From: Paenibacillus borealis
Lineage (GTDB): Bacteria > Bacillota > Bacilli > Paenibacillales > Paenibacillaceae
Direction: 5' to 3'
NCBI RefSeq assembly: GCF_000758665.1
Contig: NZ_CP009285.1
Coordinates: 5,518,001 to 5,582,000 of the forward strand
Length of the DNA stretch: 64,000 nucleotides
Part shown: positions 49,745 to 57,483 of the stretch, piece by piece
Layout: each line of letters opens with the position of its first letter
Position numbering within the stretch: position 1 is the first letter of the stretch
Notes under the pieces: generated by a model
What the model saw: only the letters and a program-made list of their open reading frames with translations
Databases searched by the model: none
What the model was told of the DNA's origin: nothing
Made by a program: the position numbers and the translations under genes

Positions 49745-50470
49745 TTATTGATAACGCAGGAACAGGATGTTGTTCTCCAGATGCACATGCTCGAAGGTCA
49801 TGCCTTCCAGCTCTTCAAGACGGGCATAAGTTAATCGGTAAGTCGTGCAGGCATGTGCTGGTGGTGTATAGTCATTGGTAACTCTGCGGAGTTCGCGCAG
49901 AATTTCACCCGCACCATCATGCTCGGCTTCCAGATTAGTCAGCAGTCCGCGCAGCTCAGACAGGCCTTCTTCACTCGGATTCTGTGTGTACGCCAGCATT
50001 TTAGGGAATTCTGACTCTTCTTCCTTCGCGGTATGCTGAAGCAGCTCTTCACGCAGCAGGTTGAACAGACGGTGCATCTCGCCCAGATGCGGAGAATCCT
50101 CGCCGTGAACGCGGAAGACTTTGGTTACATTCTGGCTGATTAACGGAAGCTCTTCACGCAGGTAGCGGTGATGCTTGTTCACAATATAATTCACCAGCTC
50201 TTCGGAAGAAGCCTCGTTCCAGGCTGTATCCTCTTCCAGCACCGGATGCTCCTCCTGCAGCTTATTCAGCTCCTGAACCATTGCTTCCGGATCAAGCCCC
50301 TTCTCGGCAGCAGCTTCAGCCAGCGGCTTCGCACCTCCACAGCAGAAATCAATCCGCTTAGACTTGAAATAATCCGCAGCCTTGGGAAACTGCAGGACAA
50401 TGTCTCTGACCATTTCCTCAGAAGTGAAACCTGGTTGAATGTTTATATCTTTTAATTGATTGGACGCCAT
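49745..50470 (-). CDS. ric: Iron-sulfur cluster repair di-iron protein (Ric/ScdA/YtfE)
   Basis: A protein of 241 residues that helps repair Fe-S clusters damaged by nitric oxide or peroxide. The ScdA_N domain (about 8-65) carries the CCGG motif (Cys43-Cys44). A hemerythrin-like four-helix domain follows, with iron ligands in NKHHRYLREE, MHRLFN, LLQHTAKEEESEF, EHDGAG and HVHLENNILF. The start has GAGGAGG. Nearby nitrite reductase and fnr fit a nitrosative-stress role. I see no convincing FNR box upstream, only the poor AGTGA-N6-GCACT at 50551-50566. Confidence 0.93.
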   Translation of the reverse strand: MASNQLKDINIQPGFTSEEMVRDIVLQFPKAADYFKSKRIDFCCGGAKPLAEAAAEKGLDPEAMVQELNKLQEEHPVLEEDTAWNEASSEELVNYIVNKHHRYLREELPLISQNVTKVFRVHGEDSPHLGEMHRLFNLLREELLQHTAKEEESEFPKMLAYTQNPSEEGLSELRGLLTNLEAEHDGAGEILRELRRVTNDYTPPAHACTTYRLTYARLEELEGMTFEHVHLENNILFLRYQ

Positions 50471-50662
50471 AGTGGCCCCTCCTCATGTTATGGGTTTAGG
50501 TTACTGTTGCTGATCACCTTTACACCTTAACACCGGCAGAAGGCCAGACTAGTGATTGTACGCACTGAATATAACAAATTTTAATGAACGAGAAGATTAG
50601 AAATCAAACGCAGTGTAAAGTATAGTGGACATAATGTTAAATATTAGAAGAAGGAACAACCG

Positions 50663-50731
50663 GGATGAGGTGTAAGCACTCATAACGGATTCCTAAGGAA
50701 TCTTAATCATTCCCAAAGTGCTGCCGCATCC
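50663..50731 (+). ncRNA. Nested hairpin structure, possible leader or small RNA
   Basis: Three nested stems: GGATG/CATCC (50663-67/50727-31), AGCACT/AGTGCT (50675-80/50717-22) and GATTCCT/AGGAATC (50688-94/50696-702). A six-codon frame MRCKHS follows AAGGA at its 5' side. No gene on this strand follows, so what it would regulate is unclear. The rest of the 50471-50817 gap holds nothing I can support except the terminator. Confidence 0.35.
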
Positions 50732-50768
50732 AGGGTTTCAGCATTATAATAGCAGCACCCCCTCACAT

Positions 50769-50794
50769 CAAAAAACACCCCAAAAGAGGTGTTT
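50769..50794 (-). terminator. Terminator of the gene at 50818
   Basis: AAACACC and GGTGTTT arms, loop of about eight bases, TTTTTT leftward. Confidence 0.85.
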
Positions 50795-50817
50795 CCCAAA
50801 GTAGTAACGATATGATT

Positions 50818-51540
50818 TCATTGAACAGTCGCCTGCATATAGGTCCGCTTGCCTTGCGCATCTTTCAGATAGGGGCCAAGCCCGGCGAACCGCGAATGGT
50901 CCACATACACCCCGGTCATCCATCTGCCTTCCGTCAGTCCGCCATTCCACTGCAGCACCAGATCCGGAGCAGCGATCCATTCCTGATAGACTCTGATATT
51001 CTTGTCTTTATATTCTTTGGCTTGTTTGTTCATTTCAATCAACGGGGTCTGCGTCAGATAGGTGGGCACGAAATATACAGAAATAAGCTCCAGATCATCT
51101 TCATTCAGAAAAGCCTCTTCTCCCAGGTATGGCTGAAGCAGCAGAGTATTTTCATACATCGACCAGATCACCGCCTGCAGCATCATGCTCTGACTAATAC
51201 CGTTATGAAAGGTGAAGCGGCGCTGAGGGCCTGTGGTATCGCTATCCGCAGCCGCAACAGGCTCCAGACAATGCCGTTCACAGCCGATGCATTTCCAGCC
51301 GGACGGACTTTGAATCCATTTCTGAAACACGCTGCCGCTATCATTGTCTCCTTTATATAGAGAAGATATGATCTCATAGGGCACACCAATCCAAGCATCC
51401 CATAACGAGGCGGGCAGATGGCCATGAAGCATGAACAACACCTTGTCATAAATCAGCTGCACTCTAATTGAAGCGGCCTCCAGTTCAGCGACATCCTTTT
51501 TTCCATAGGCTATTTCCCGGGAAAACAAGGTGATGGTCAT
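50818..51540 (-). CDS. Uncharacterised protein with CX2CX3C motif
   Basis: A soluble-looking protein of 240 residues that I do not recognise. AGGAGG lies ahead of the ATG and a terminator follows, so it is a genuine single-gene unit. There is no signal peptide or membrane helix. A short cluster Cys84-X2-Cys87-X3-Cys91 in WKCIGCERHC may bind metal. Aromatic residues are frequent (WDAWIGVPYEIISSLYKG; YFVPTYLTQTP). The repeated Trp/Tyr and lack of a catalytic signature leave function open. Confidence 0.75.
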   Translation of the reverse strand: MTITLFSREIAYGKKDVAELEAASIRVQLIYDKVLFMLHGHLPASLWDAWIGVPYEIISSLYKGDNDSGSVFQKWIQSPSGWKCIGCERHCLEPVAAADSDTTGPQRRFTFHNGISQSMMLQAVIWSMYENTLLLQPYLGEEAFLNEDDLELISVYFVPTYLTQTPLIEMNKQAKEYKDKNIRVYQEWIAAPDLVLQWNGGLTEGRWMTGVYVDHSRFAGLGPYLKDAQGKRTYMQATVQ

Positions 51541-51810
51541 GATCCTCGCCTCCTAAAAGTTTTGTGAGCGTTACTTCATAAGAGTCCACTACGGCAAAAC
51601 TTGCTTCGAAAGCATACGGCAGCAGCCTTATTCACAGGCTCTTGGGCTTTTCCTAGTTTTGTTAACGCTTCCACGCATCCGTAAGTTTAGTTTGTTCTAT
51701 TATATTACACAGGTTTGGACACAGTGCAAGCTTTATTTAGCAGAACCGAAGCAAAAGCCCCTTAAACCGGAATCCGGCAAGGGGCTGTCATTAGGATAAA
51801 GAATCGTAAA
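51541..51810. other. Gene-free gap, possible intergenic repeat
   Basis: It contains CTTCGAAAG palindromic sequence and AAGTTTTG-like strings that I associate with dispersed Paenibacillus intergenic sequence, without proof. Apart from the HxlR-gene terminator at its left end I see no gene. Confidence 0.3.
51750..51786 (-). terminator. Terminator of the HxlR gene
   Basis: AGCCCCTT and AAGGGGCT arms with an inner CCGGA/TCCGG stem, then TTTTGC leftward. Confidence 0.85.
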
Positions 51811-52128
51811 CTACTCAACCCAGCTCTCGGCCCAGGATTGAATTTGCTGCATGACCGGCTCAAGCGCCCGGCCTTTGACCGTTAATTCATACTCAATGCG
51901 CACCGGTGTTTCCGGGTATACATGACGTACCAGAATGCCTTCACATTCCAGATCCTTCATACGCTCGGACAGCATCTTATCGCTCATTGTCGGAATCAGT
52001 CCGGAAATATCCTTGAACCGCTTGGGGCCGCTCATCAATGTCTGAATAATAAGTCCATTCCAACGTTTGCCTAAAAACGAAAAGGCCGTCTCAAATCTCG
52101 GGCACATCGTCAGTTGATGTTCTTCCAT
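51811..52128 (-). CDS. HxlR-family transcriptional regulator
   Basis: A winged helix-turn-helix regulator of 105 residues. MCPRFETAFSFLGKRWNGLI near the start and FKDISGLIPTMSDKMLSERM are standard HxlR landmarks. Cys9 is at the position that in HypR/YodB-type members senses electrophiles or disulfide stress. No target gene is adjacent in the usual divergent layout; the upstream gene is on the same strand. The effector is unknown. Confidence 0.9.
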   Translation of the reverse strand: MEEHQLTMCPRFETAFSFLGKRWNGLIIQTLMSGPKRFKDISGLIPTMSDKMLSERMKDLECEGILVRHVYPETPVRIEYELTVKGRALEPVMQQIQSWAESWVE

Positions 52129-52254
52129 TGTTTTTCACCTCTCACTTGTGAAGCTTACTATTAGTTAGTATATATAATTTTACCACATTTATTCTGTAAT
52201 GAACATCGTTTACCAAAAAAAAGTTCATTAACCATAACTATTATATCTCCGTTG

Positions 52255-52584
52255 TCAATCGCTTGTGTCTGCTTTCTGCTCCCGCTGATGAATCGCTTCG
52301 GTTACTACGTAGGCGAGGTCGTCATTACTATACAGTGACAGCACACCGAGTACGGTATCATCGGAGATAAATCCGGCTTCTTCCTCAGATACAGTCAGTG
52401 CCAGCGCTCTGCTGAGCGCCTGATTACCCTCCTGCTGCGGATAAGCCTGCAAATAAAGGGCATGCGGGTCCAGCCTGTTATTCACACACCACTGGGCAAA
52501 CACCAGAATCATCATTTCCTCATCCCGTTTGTAGCTCTCGATGATTCTCTCTTCCATTGACTTGCCGTAATCCTGATCCTCCAT
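52255..52584 (-). CDS. Small uncharacterised protein
   Basis: An acidic protein of 109 residues, mostly helical by composition (SMEERIIESYKRDEEMMILV; VLGVLSLYSNDDLAYVVTEA). I chose ATG 52584 with AGGAG six bases upstream; the frame is open for 12 more codons without a ribosome site. It starts 32 bp after the stop of the oxidoreductase gene on the same strand, so the two are probably co-transcribed. I recognise no family. Confidence 0.7.
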   Translation of the reverse strand: MEDQDYGKSMEERIIESYKRDEEMMILVFAQWCVNNRLDPHALYLQAYPQQEGNQALSRALALTVSEEEAGFISDDTVLGVLSLYSNDDLAYVVTEAIHQREQKADTSD

Positions 52585-52616
52585 GTTGTTCTCCTCTCTG
52601 CTGCTAATCTGTTCTG

Positions 52617-53552
52617 TCAACGGCCGAGCTTCGCTGCCAGCTCATGGCTTGGCAGTACGGCTGAAGCGGAAATCCCGCATTGCTCCGGGGTCGCAATATT
52701 ACTCAGGTAATGGCTGACGGCTCCGCTGAAACCTCTGCGCTCCAGTATAGTGTCCCAGCTGCCGAAATTCTGCGTGCGCGGCAGGGAACCCTGCTCATAT
52801 AATGTCGCCCGTTCCATATCTGTCACTTCGACCGATCTGCCGCTTCCGTGCAGCTCCAGCTTCTCCAGATCAGCACCGGCATCGCGCACCATACTGTATA
52901 TTCCGGTTGCTCCGCTCTTCCAGTCCAGCTGCCCCATTGACTGCAGCAATCTGTCTTCTGTATCTGTCTTCAGGCTGCTGTGAAGCAATTCATAATCGCC
53001 GCCGCACAGCCATAGCAGCAGATCCAGCATATGGATCAGATCATCATGAATGGTTTCATGGCTTGTACCCTGCTGCAGCTTCGTCCGGTGCTTGATTGCG
53101 CTGCATTGGCTAATGCCTCCGGCTTTCAGCAGCCAGGACTTGGCCGCCATATACATCGGAGCATAGCGGCGGTTGAAGCCAACCCCCAGCAGCAGTCCCT
53201 TGATCTCTGCGAGCTCAGCCATCCGCCGGGATTCTTCCAGATCATAAGACAGCGGCTTGTCCACATATACGGACACCCCATGCTCCAGGCAACGGGTAAC
53301 AAGTTCATAATGTGTAGGTGTTGGACTATGCACGAATACAGCATCAAGATCCCAGGATAACAGCTCATTCAGGTCTGTTGTCCCTTTCTGAAGACGATAA
53401 GTCTGAACGGCCCGCTGTACCGTCGCAGATGAATGGCTGAGTACCCCTACAATTTCCGCCTGATCATGACGGGAGAGCAGCGGCAGATAGACTTTACGGG
53501 CAATATCACCGATGCCAATTAATGCCACTCTTTTGCGTACAGGTATATTCAT
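52617..53552 (-). CDS. Gfo/Idh/MocA-family oxidoreductase
   Basis: An NAD(P)-dependent oxidoreductase of 311 residues. The start is ATG 53552 with AAGGGAGA upstream. The nucleotide-binding loop is ALIGIGDIARKVYLP, the family lysine is in YVDKPLSYD (usually EKP), and a helix-sheet domain follows. The histidine/aspartate pair of sugar dehydrogenases may be in HETIHDDLIHMLDLL. The substrate, normally a sugar or inositol derivative, is unknown. It is divergent from the TVP38-type gene. Confidence 0.88.
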   Translation of the reverse strand: MNIPVRKRVALIGIGDIARKVYLPLLSRHDQAEIVGVLSHSSATVQRAVQTYRLQKGTTDLNELLSWDLDAVFVHSPTPTHYELVTRCLEHGVSVYVDKPLSYDLEESRRMAELAEIKGLLLGVGFNRRYAPMYMAAKSWLLKAGGISQCSAIKHRTKLQQGTSHETIHDDLIHMLDLLLWLCGGDYELLHSSLKTDTEDRLLQSMGQLDWKSGATGIYSMVRDAGADLEKLELHGSGRSVEVTDMERATLYEQGSLPRTQNFGSWDTILERRGFSGAVSHYLSNIATPEQCGISASAVLPSHELAAKLGR

Positions 53553-53700
53553 TGAGGTATCTCCCTTAAATATTGGGGGATTTCTATCCCTTATAGGTGT
53601 ATTATACCGTGACAAGCGGCGGGGACAATGATCTTTGCTTCAATAATCACTTTTTTTTCAGTATGATGAAATGTATGGAGTGAAGAAAGGGCATAGTAAA

Positions 53701-54309
53701 ATGAGAAAATGGCTGACAGTAATTCTATATGTTTCGTGCATAATCCTCGCGTTTATCTACAGGTATGATATTCTGGCCTGGCTCAAAGAGGACCATAACC
53801 TGTTTCTGTCCATGCTTGCAGCCACTGTACTGGCCTTGTTTCCGGTACTTCCCTACAAGCTGATCATCGGCCTGTTCGGTTATGCGTATGGAAGTCTGGC
53901 AGGCGCTGTAATATGCTGGACCGCAACCACATTGGCTGCAGCAATCGTGTATGGTCTGGTTAAATATATGTTCCAGAGCAAATCCATGACTTATCTGAAG
54001 TCAATTTCAGCGCTGGATAAATTCACCGGTGCTGTGCAGCGGCGTCCGTTTGCCTCTGTAGTTCTCGCCCGGCTGGCACCTGTAATTCCGCAAATGGCCG
54101 TGAATATCTACGCAGGCGCTGCCGGACTGCCTTTCTGGAGTTATCTTGCCGCAACCGGTATTGGTAAAATCCCTGGAATTACCCTGTACGCCTTCCTTGG
54201 CGGCCAGATGTTCCAGCATCCTCGCAGCGCAGCCATTGCTGTAATTCTCTATGTCGCAGTGCTTGCAGCAGCCGGATTCACCTTGTGTCCACGGTCCGCT
54301 AAAATCTGA
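53701..54309 (+). CDS. TVP38/TMEM64-family membrane protein
   Basis: A DedA/SNARE-associated superfamily membrane protein of 202 residues with about five helices. The re-entrant-loop region has LFPVLPYKLIIGLFGYAYG and the conserved arginine motif ARLAPVIPQMAVNIYAGAAG. ATG 53701 has AAAGGG nine bases upstream. The superfamily includes lipid flippases, but the TVP38 branch has no firm role in bacteria. A true DedA is at 60.9 kb. Confidence 0.85.
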   Translation: MRKWLTVILYVSCIILAFIYRYDILAWLKEDHNLFLSMLAATVLALFPVLPYKLIIGLFGYAYGSLAGAVICWTATTLAAAIVYGLVKYMFQSKSMTYLKSISALDKFTGAVQRRPFASVVLARLAPVIPQMAVNIYAGAAGLPFWSYLAATGIGKIPGITLYAFLGGQMFQHPRSAAIAVILYVAVLAAAGFTLCPRSAKI

Positions 54310-54399
54310 GGGGGACCCATCAAGCTGGCAGAGCGCAGCTATTTGATTTATAATAAATTGTGATCTATTTAATTGCATTCTATAGATGGAGGGATATTA

Positions 54400-55386
54400 A
54401 TGAGTGAATTTCAATCTGATTCTATAAACGTCAAGACGGAAAAAGCAACGTTCGCCGGAGGGTGCTTCTGGTGTATGGTATCCCCGTTTGAAGAACTTCC
54501 CGGTATTGTCGAGGTAATCTCCGGCTATACAGGCGGTCATACCGTTAATCCGACTTACGAGGAAGTCTGCTCGGAAACGACCGGACATGTCGAGGCTGTG
54601 CAGATTACGTTTAATCCGGATATTTTTCCATATACCAAGCTGCTTGAGCTGTTCTGGCAGCAGATAGATCCTACCGATGCCGGAGGACAATTCCATGACC
54701 GCGGTACCTCCTACGGAACGGCGATCTTTACTCACTCCGAAGAGCAGCGGCAGCAGGCTGAAGCATCCAAGGCAGAACTGCAGGCCAGCGGACGTTTCTC
54801 AGCTCCTATTGTGACCCCTATTTTGCCGGCTAAGCCTTTCTATCCTGCCGAAGAATACCACCAGGGCTATCACCACAAGAATCCCGGCCATTACAAGCGT
54901 TACCGCAAGGGCTCCGGGCGGGAAGCTTTTATCGAGACCCACTGGACCCACAAGGAAGACAAAAAAAGCCTGAAGGAGCGCCTGACTCCGCTGCAGTATG
55001 AAGTTACGCAGAACAGCGCTACCGAGTCCCCTTTCCGCAACGAATTCTGGGATCATCACGGGGATGGCATATATGTGGATATTGTTTCCGGCGAACCCCT
55101 GTTCAGCTCACAGGATAAATTCGATTCCGACTGCGGCTGGCCGAGCTTCATGCGTCCGATCCGCGATTATGCGGTTAAGGAGAAAACTGACCTCAGCCAT
55201 CTCATGATCCGCACCGAAGTGCGCAGCAAAACAGCCGATTCCCATCTCGGCCATGTCTTTAATGACGGTCCCGGTGCAAACGGACTGCGCTACTGCATCA
55301 ATTCGGCGGCCTTGCGCTTTGTCCCCAAAGAAGATTTGGAGAAGGAAGGCTACGGCGAGTACCGCGTTCTTTTTCAGCATGCTTGA
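54400..55386 (+). CDS. msrAB: Fused methionine sulfoxide reductase MsrA-MsrB
   Basis: A fusion of 328 residues that repairs both S- and R-epimers of methionine sulfoxide in proteins. MsrA: nucleophile Cys22 in GGCFWCM. MsrB: SDCGWPSF and the nucleophile Cys299 in [12 protein letters not shown]. The MsrB half lacks the two CXXC pairs of the zinc form. ATG 54400 follows GGAGG. The protein is cytoplasmic, since no signal peptide is present. A bidirectional-looking hairpin terminator follows. Confidence 0.95.
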   Translation: MSEFQSDSINVKTEKATFAGGCFWCMVSPFEELPGIVEVISGYTGGHTVNPTYEEVCSETTGHVEAVQITFNPDIFPYTKLLELFWQQIDPTDAGGQFHDRGTSYGTAIFTHSEEQRQQAEASKAELQASGRFSAPIVTPILPAKPFYPAEEYHQGYHHKNPGHYKRYRKGSGREAFIETHWTHKEDKKSLKERLTPLQYEVTQNSATESPFRNEFWDHHGDGIYVDIVSGEPLFSSQDKFDSDCGWPSFMRPIRDYAVKEKTDLSHLMIRTEVRSKTADSHLGHVFNDGPGANGLRYCINSAALRFVPKEDLEKEGYGEYRVLFQHA

Positions 55387-55440
55387 TGCAGGGGATTAAC
55401 GGCCGCCTCATCAACCCATAGTCAGTCATCGCTACAGCAC

Positions 55441-55481
55441 AAAGCCTCCAGCCCGGTAAAAACGGGTTTGGAGGCTTTTTA
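55441..55481. terminator. msrAB terminator
   Basis: AAAGCCTCCA and TGGAGGCTTTTT pair with an inner CCCG/CGGG stem; T run rightward. Confidence 0.9.
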
Positions 55482-55501
55482 CATGCTTGTTGTTATTGCG
55501 C

Positions 55502-55618
55502 TTATAAAAACAAACTCATTCCGGGTGCCCCGGCAGGCCGTTCCCGGAATCCAAACTGACTGTAAAAGCCCGATTTCCCCTTAATCACTTCAAACTCTGA
55601 ACCTGACCATTCAGCTGC
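55502..55618 (-). pseudogene. C-terminal remnant of a GNAT acetyltransferase
   Basis: The frame directly after the DUF4349 stop codon reads on for 38 codons and includes KSGFYSQFGFRERPAGAPGM followed by SLFL and a stop. FY-x3-GF-x-x-RP-x-x-APGM is the common ending of small GNAT acetyltransferases. No N-terminal domain or start is present, because the DUF4349 gene occupies that place. The remnant suggests a deletion that joined the two genes. Confidence 0.5.
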
Positions 55619-56770
55619 TTATTTATTGTCTTTCTCAGTATCACTCTCTATTTCAGCTGGTGCGACAGGCGCCTCAACGTCACGGTTCAGCAGCTCACGG
55701 TTCTGCTCACGGTTGCCCTGACGTACCCGATTAAGGTGCTCCCGCTCCCGCCGCATATAGATTCTGCGGGCCCAGATCACGATGGCCACAACCACTGCAG
55801 CCACAATCAGCACCGGAAGCGCAGCCGCCAGCACTACTACAAGCCACTGGAACATCACAGATAATGCCTTCATGCTGCCCTGCAGCGCCTCCGAAGCCCG
55901 TTCACCCAGCGGCCCCTGTGTCTTCACCTGCGCGACGGCATTGCTCTCCTCTGTCTGATAGAGGCGAAGCTCCACAGTCGAGAAGGAGACGTTCTGGTCG
56001 ATATAACGCATTCTGCCTTTGATCTGTTCGATTTGTTCTTGTATTGCACCAAGCTGGTTGGCAAATTGCACAAGATCTGCCGGTTTGGTCGCTTTTTTCA
56101 TAAAATCGATATATTGCGTTTCCATCATCTGCTTAGCCTTGAGGCGTGACTCCAGATCCACGTATTCTTCCGAGACATCCTGCCCCTGAATACTTCTCTG
56201 CAGCTTCTCATGCTTGACCTTCTCCAGATTGTTCAGAAAAGAAGAAAAGCCCGATGCCGGCACCTTGAGGATGAAGGTTCCGCCCTGTTCGTATTCAGAC
56301 ATATTCTCTGAGAATTCAATGATATATCCGCCTGCCAGTGTAATCATATTCCGTACTTCGGTCTGTGCCGCCCCGTAATCGGCTACCTCCATGTTGAGGT
56401 TAGCCTTATAGATCAGCTTTTTGTTCAGCCCTGCCACCACATCGGTTCCCGTGAATCCGGCTGTAGCGTCTGCCGCCTGCTCTGCTCCCGGATTAGGGAC
56501 TGCAGGATTCGCAGCGCCACCTTGTTGCACCGCATTCTGATCATTCACAGCCACCGTGGTGGTGGAGTTGAAGCTTTGCTCGGTCATTTCCTTCGCCGCC
56601 GGTACACTCGCAGCTGAGCCGTCTTCCACTGCCGCCGCTGATTCAGCATTCATCGCACTGTTTGCTGTATCCGCCGCCGAATTGGAATTGTTATTCCCCG
56701 CACCGCAGCCCGCCAGAACCACTGCCAAAACAATAAAACACAAAAAGTAATGCAGACCCCATTTTCGCAT
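55619..56770 (-). CDS. DUF4349 lipoprotein
   Basis: A lipoprotein of 383 residues. ATG 56770 is 7 bases after GGAGG. Lipobox LAGC gives Cys22, followed by an Ala/Asn/Ser/Glu-rich spacer to about 110. The DUF4349 domain (LIYKANLNMEVADYGAAQTE...LAGGYIIEFSENMSEYEQGG) includes a likely coiled coil around 230-270. A transmembrane helix (VVVLAAALPVLIVAAVVVAI) and a basic tail follow. DUF4349 proteins are envelope proteins without known function. The gene is followed by the GNAT remnant. Confidence 0.85.
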   Translation of the reverse strand: MRKWGLHYFLCFIVLAVVLAGCGAGNNNSNSAADTANSAMNAESAAAVEDGSAASVPAAKEMTEQSFNSTTTVAVNDQNAVQQGGAANPAVPNPGAEQAADATAGFTGTDVVAGLNKKLIYKANLNMEVADYGAAQTEVRNMITLAGGYIIEFSENMSEYEQGGTFILKVPASGFSSFLNNLEKVKHEKLQRSIQGQDVSEEYVDLESRLKAKQMMETQYIDFMKKATKPADLVQFANQLGAIQEQIEQIKGRMRYIDQNVSFSTVELRLYQTEESNAVAQVKTQGPLGERASEALQGSMKALSVMFQWLVVVLAAALPVLIVAAVVVAIVIWARRIYMRREREHLNRVRQGNREQNRELLNRDVEAPVAPAEIESDTEKDNK

Positions 56771-56958
56771 GTTCATTCCTCCAAAAGTATGATTGCGAAA
56801 GGCTGTTATATTTATAGAACTCTTCCGCGCTTATACCCTTTGACGTTCCAAAAGCTGGAAGGTTGCAGACAATTAGGAGGATGACAACCTTTTTTTGTGT
56901 TTTTTCCCATATCGGTAAAAATGCCAAACAGGACCACTCAGCAGTTGAATGATCCCGT

Positions 56959-56987
56959 TTGCGTAATAGCTCTTTATTTGTTACAAT
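56959..56987 (+). promoter_or_regulatory. Promoter of the DUF1540 gene
   Basis: TTGCGT (56959-56964), a 17-bp spacer, and TACAAT (56982-56987). The start at about 56994 gives a 150-base leader. Confidence 0.6.
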
Positions 56988-57019
56988 TGTAGTGTCTGAA
57001 TTAGACAAAAAACACCAAA

Positions 57020-57083
57020 TACCCTCAATTCACTAGGAATTAGGGTACGGTACTGTTCGGACAAGCTCCACCTTGCCGGACAG
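57020..57083. other. Two hairpins in the DUF1540 leader
   Basis: First: TACCCT-AATT pairs with AATT-AGGGTA (57020-57047). Second: CTGTTCGGACAAG pairs with CTTGCCGGACAG (57053-57083). The first may also terminate a leftward transcript, with TTTTTT seven bases beyond it. The 56771-57143 gap otherwise holds only the promoter and a weak rightward AAGGTTG/CAACCTT-T7 hairpin at 56859-56896. Confidence 0.5.
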
Positions 57084-57143
57084 ATCTATTCAATTGCTAA
57101 CTGATTTATGATGCCAACTTACTATTAGAGGAGGTGAACCCTC

Positions 57144-57296
57144 ATGGCAAAAGACGTATTGTGTGCAGTTAACTCCTGTACTTACTGGGCTGAAGAAAAC
57201 AAATGCAAAGCTGAGTCCATCTTCGTTGCTTACCACAGCTCGAAAGAACCTACTCAGTCTGAAGAAACAGATTGCAAAACCTTCGAAAGCAAATAA
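57144..57296 (+). CDS. DUF1540 small cysteine protein
   Basis: A protein of 50 residues preceded by a strong ribosome site (GAGGAGGTGA). It carries the complete DUF1540 pattern: Cys7, Cys12, Cys21 and Cys44, in CAVNSCTYWAEENKCKAESI and ETDCKTF. The four cysteines may hold one metal ion. Family members are common in spore formers and have no proved role. A hairpin terminator follows. A Fur-type site and a promoter on the other strand, 66-81 bp downstream, could give an antisense transcript through the gene. Confidence 0.92.
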   Translation: MAKDVLCAVNSCTYWAEENKCKAESIFVAYHSSKEPTQSEETDCKTFESK

Positions 57297-57311
57297 TGTC
57301 TGAAGAATATT

Positions 57312-57341
57312 GAAGGGACCCTCCACGGTTCCTTCTTTTCT
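57312..57341 (+). terminator. Terminator of the DUF1540 gene
   Basis: GAAGG-AC pairs with GT-CCTTC around eight bases and is followed by TTTTC. Confidence 0.75.
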
Positions 57342-57348
57342 TTCTCTC

Positions 57349-57377
57349 ATTTTATCAAGAATGATAATTATTATCAA
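57349..57377 (-). promoter_or_regulatory. Fur-type box over an orphan leftward promoter
   Basis: TGATAAT-T-ATTATCA (57362-57376) is a perfect 7-1-7 Fur-box core. It overlaps a leftward promoter: TTGATA (57377-57372), a 17-bp spacer, and TAAAAT (57354-57349). The transcript would start at about 57342 and run antisense to the DUF1540 gene. Confidence 0.6.
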
Positions 57378-57398
57378 GTGTTTCTTGCGAAAAAATGA

Positions 57399-57449
57399 AA
57401 ATAAATCACTATAACCAGAGTGGATTACCCTGGATATAGTGATTTATTT
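57399..57449 (-). terminator. metE terminator
   Basis: A perfect 15-bp stem AAATAAATCACTATA with its complement plus CCAG/CTGG inside. T-rich sequence follows leftward. Confidence 0.85.
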
Positions 57450-57483
57450 ATGTCAGGCAGCTACCACAGATTAGCTAAAACGT

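Noticed and set aside
50551..50566. AGTGA-TTGTAC-GCACT as an FNR box for ric
   Set aside because: The second half-site matches only three of five positions.
56859..56896. Rightward AAGGTTG/CAACCTT hairpin with seven T as a terminator
   Set aside because: No plus-strand transcript is expected to reach it; the loop is long, so it may be chance.
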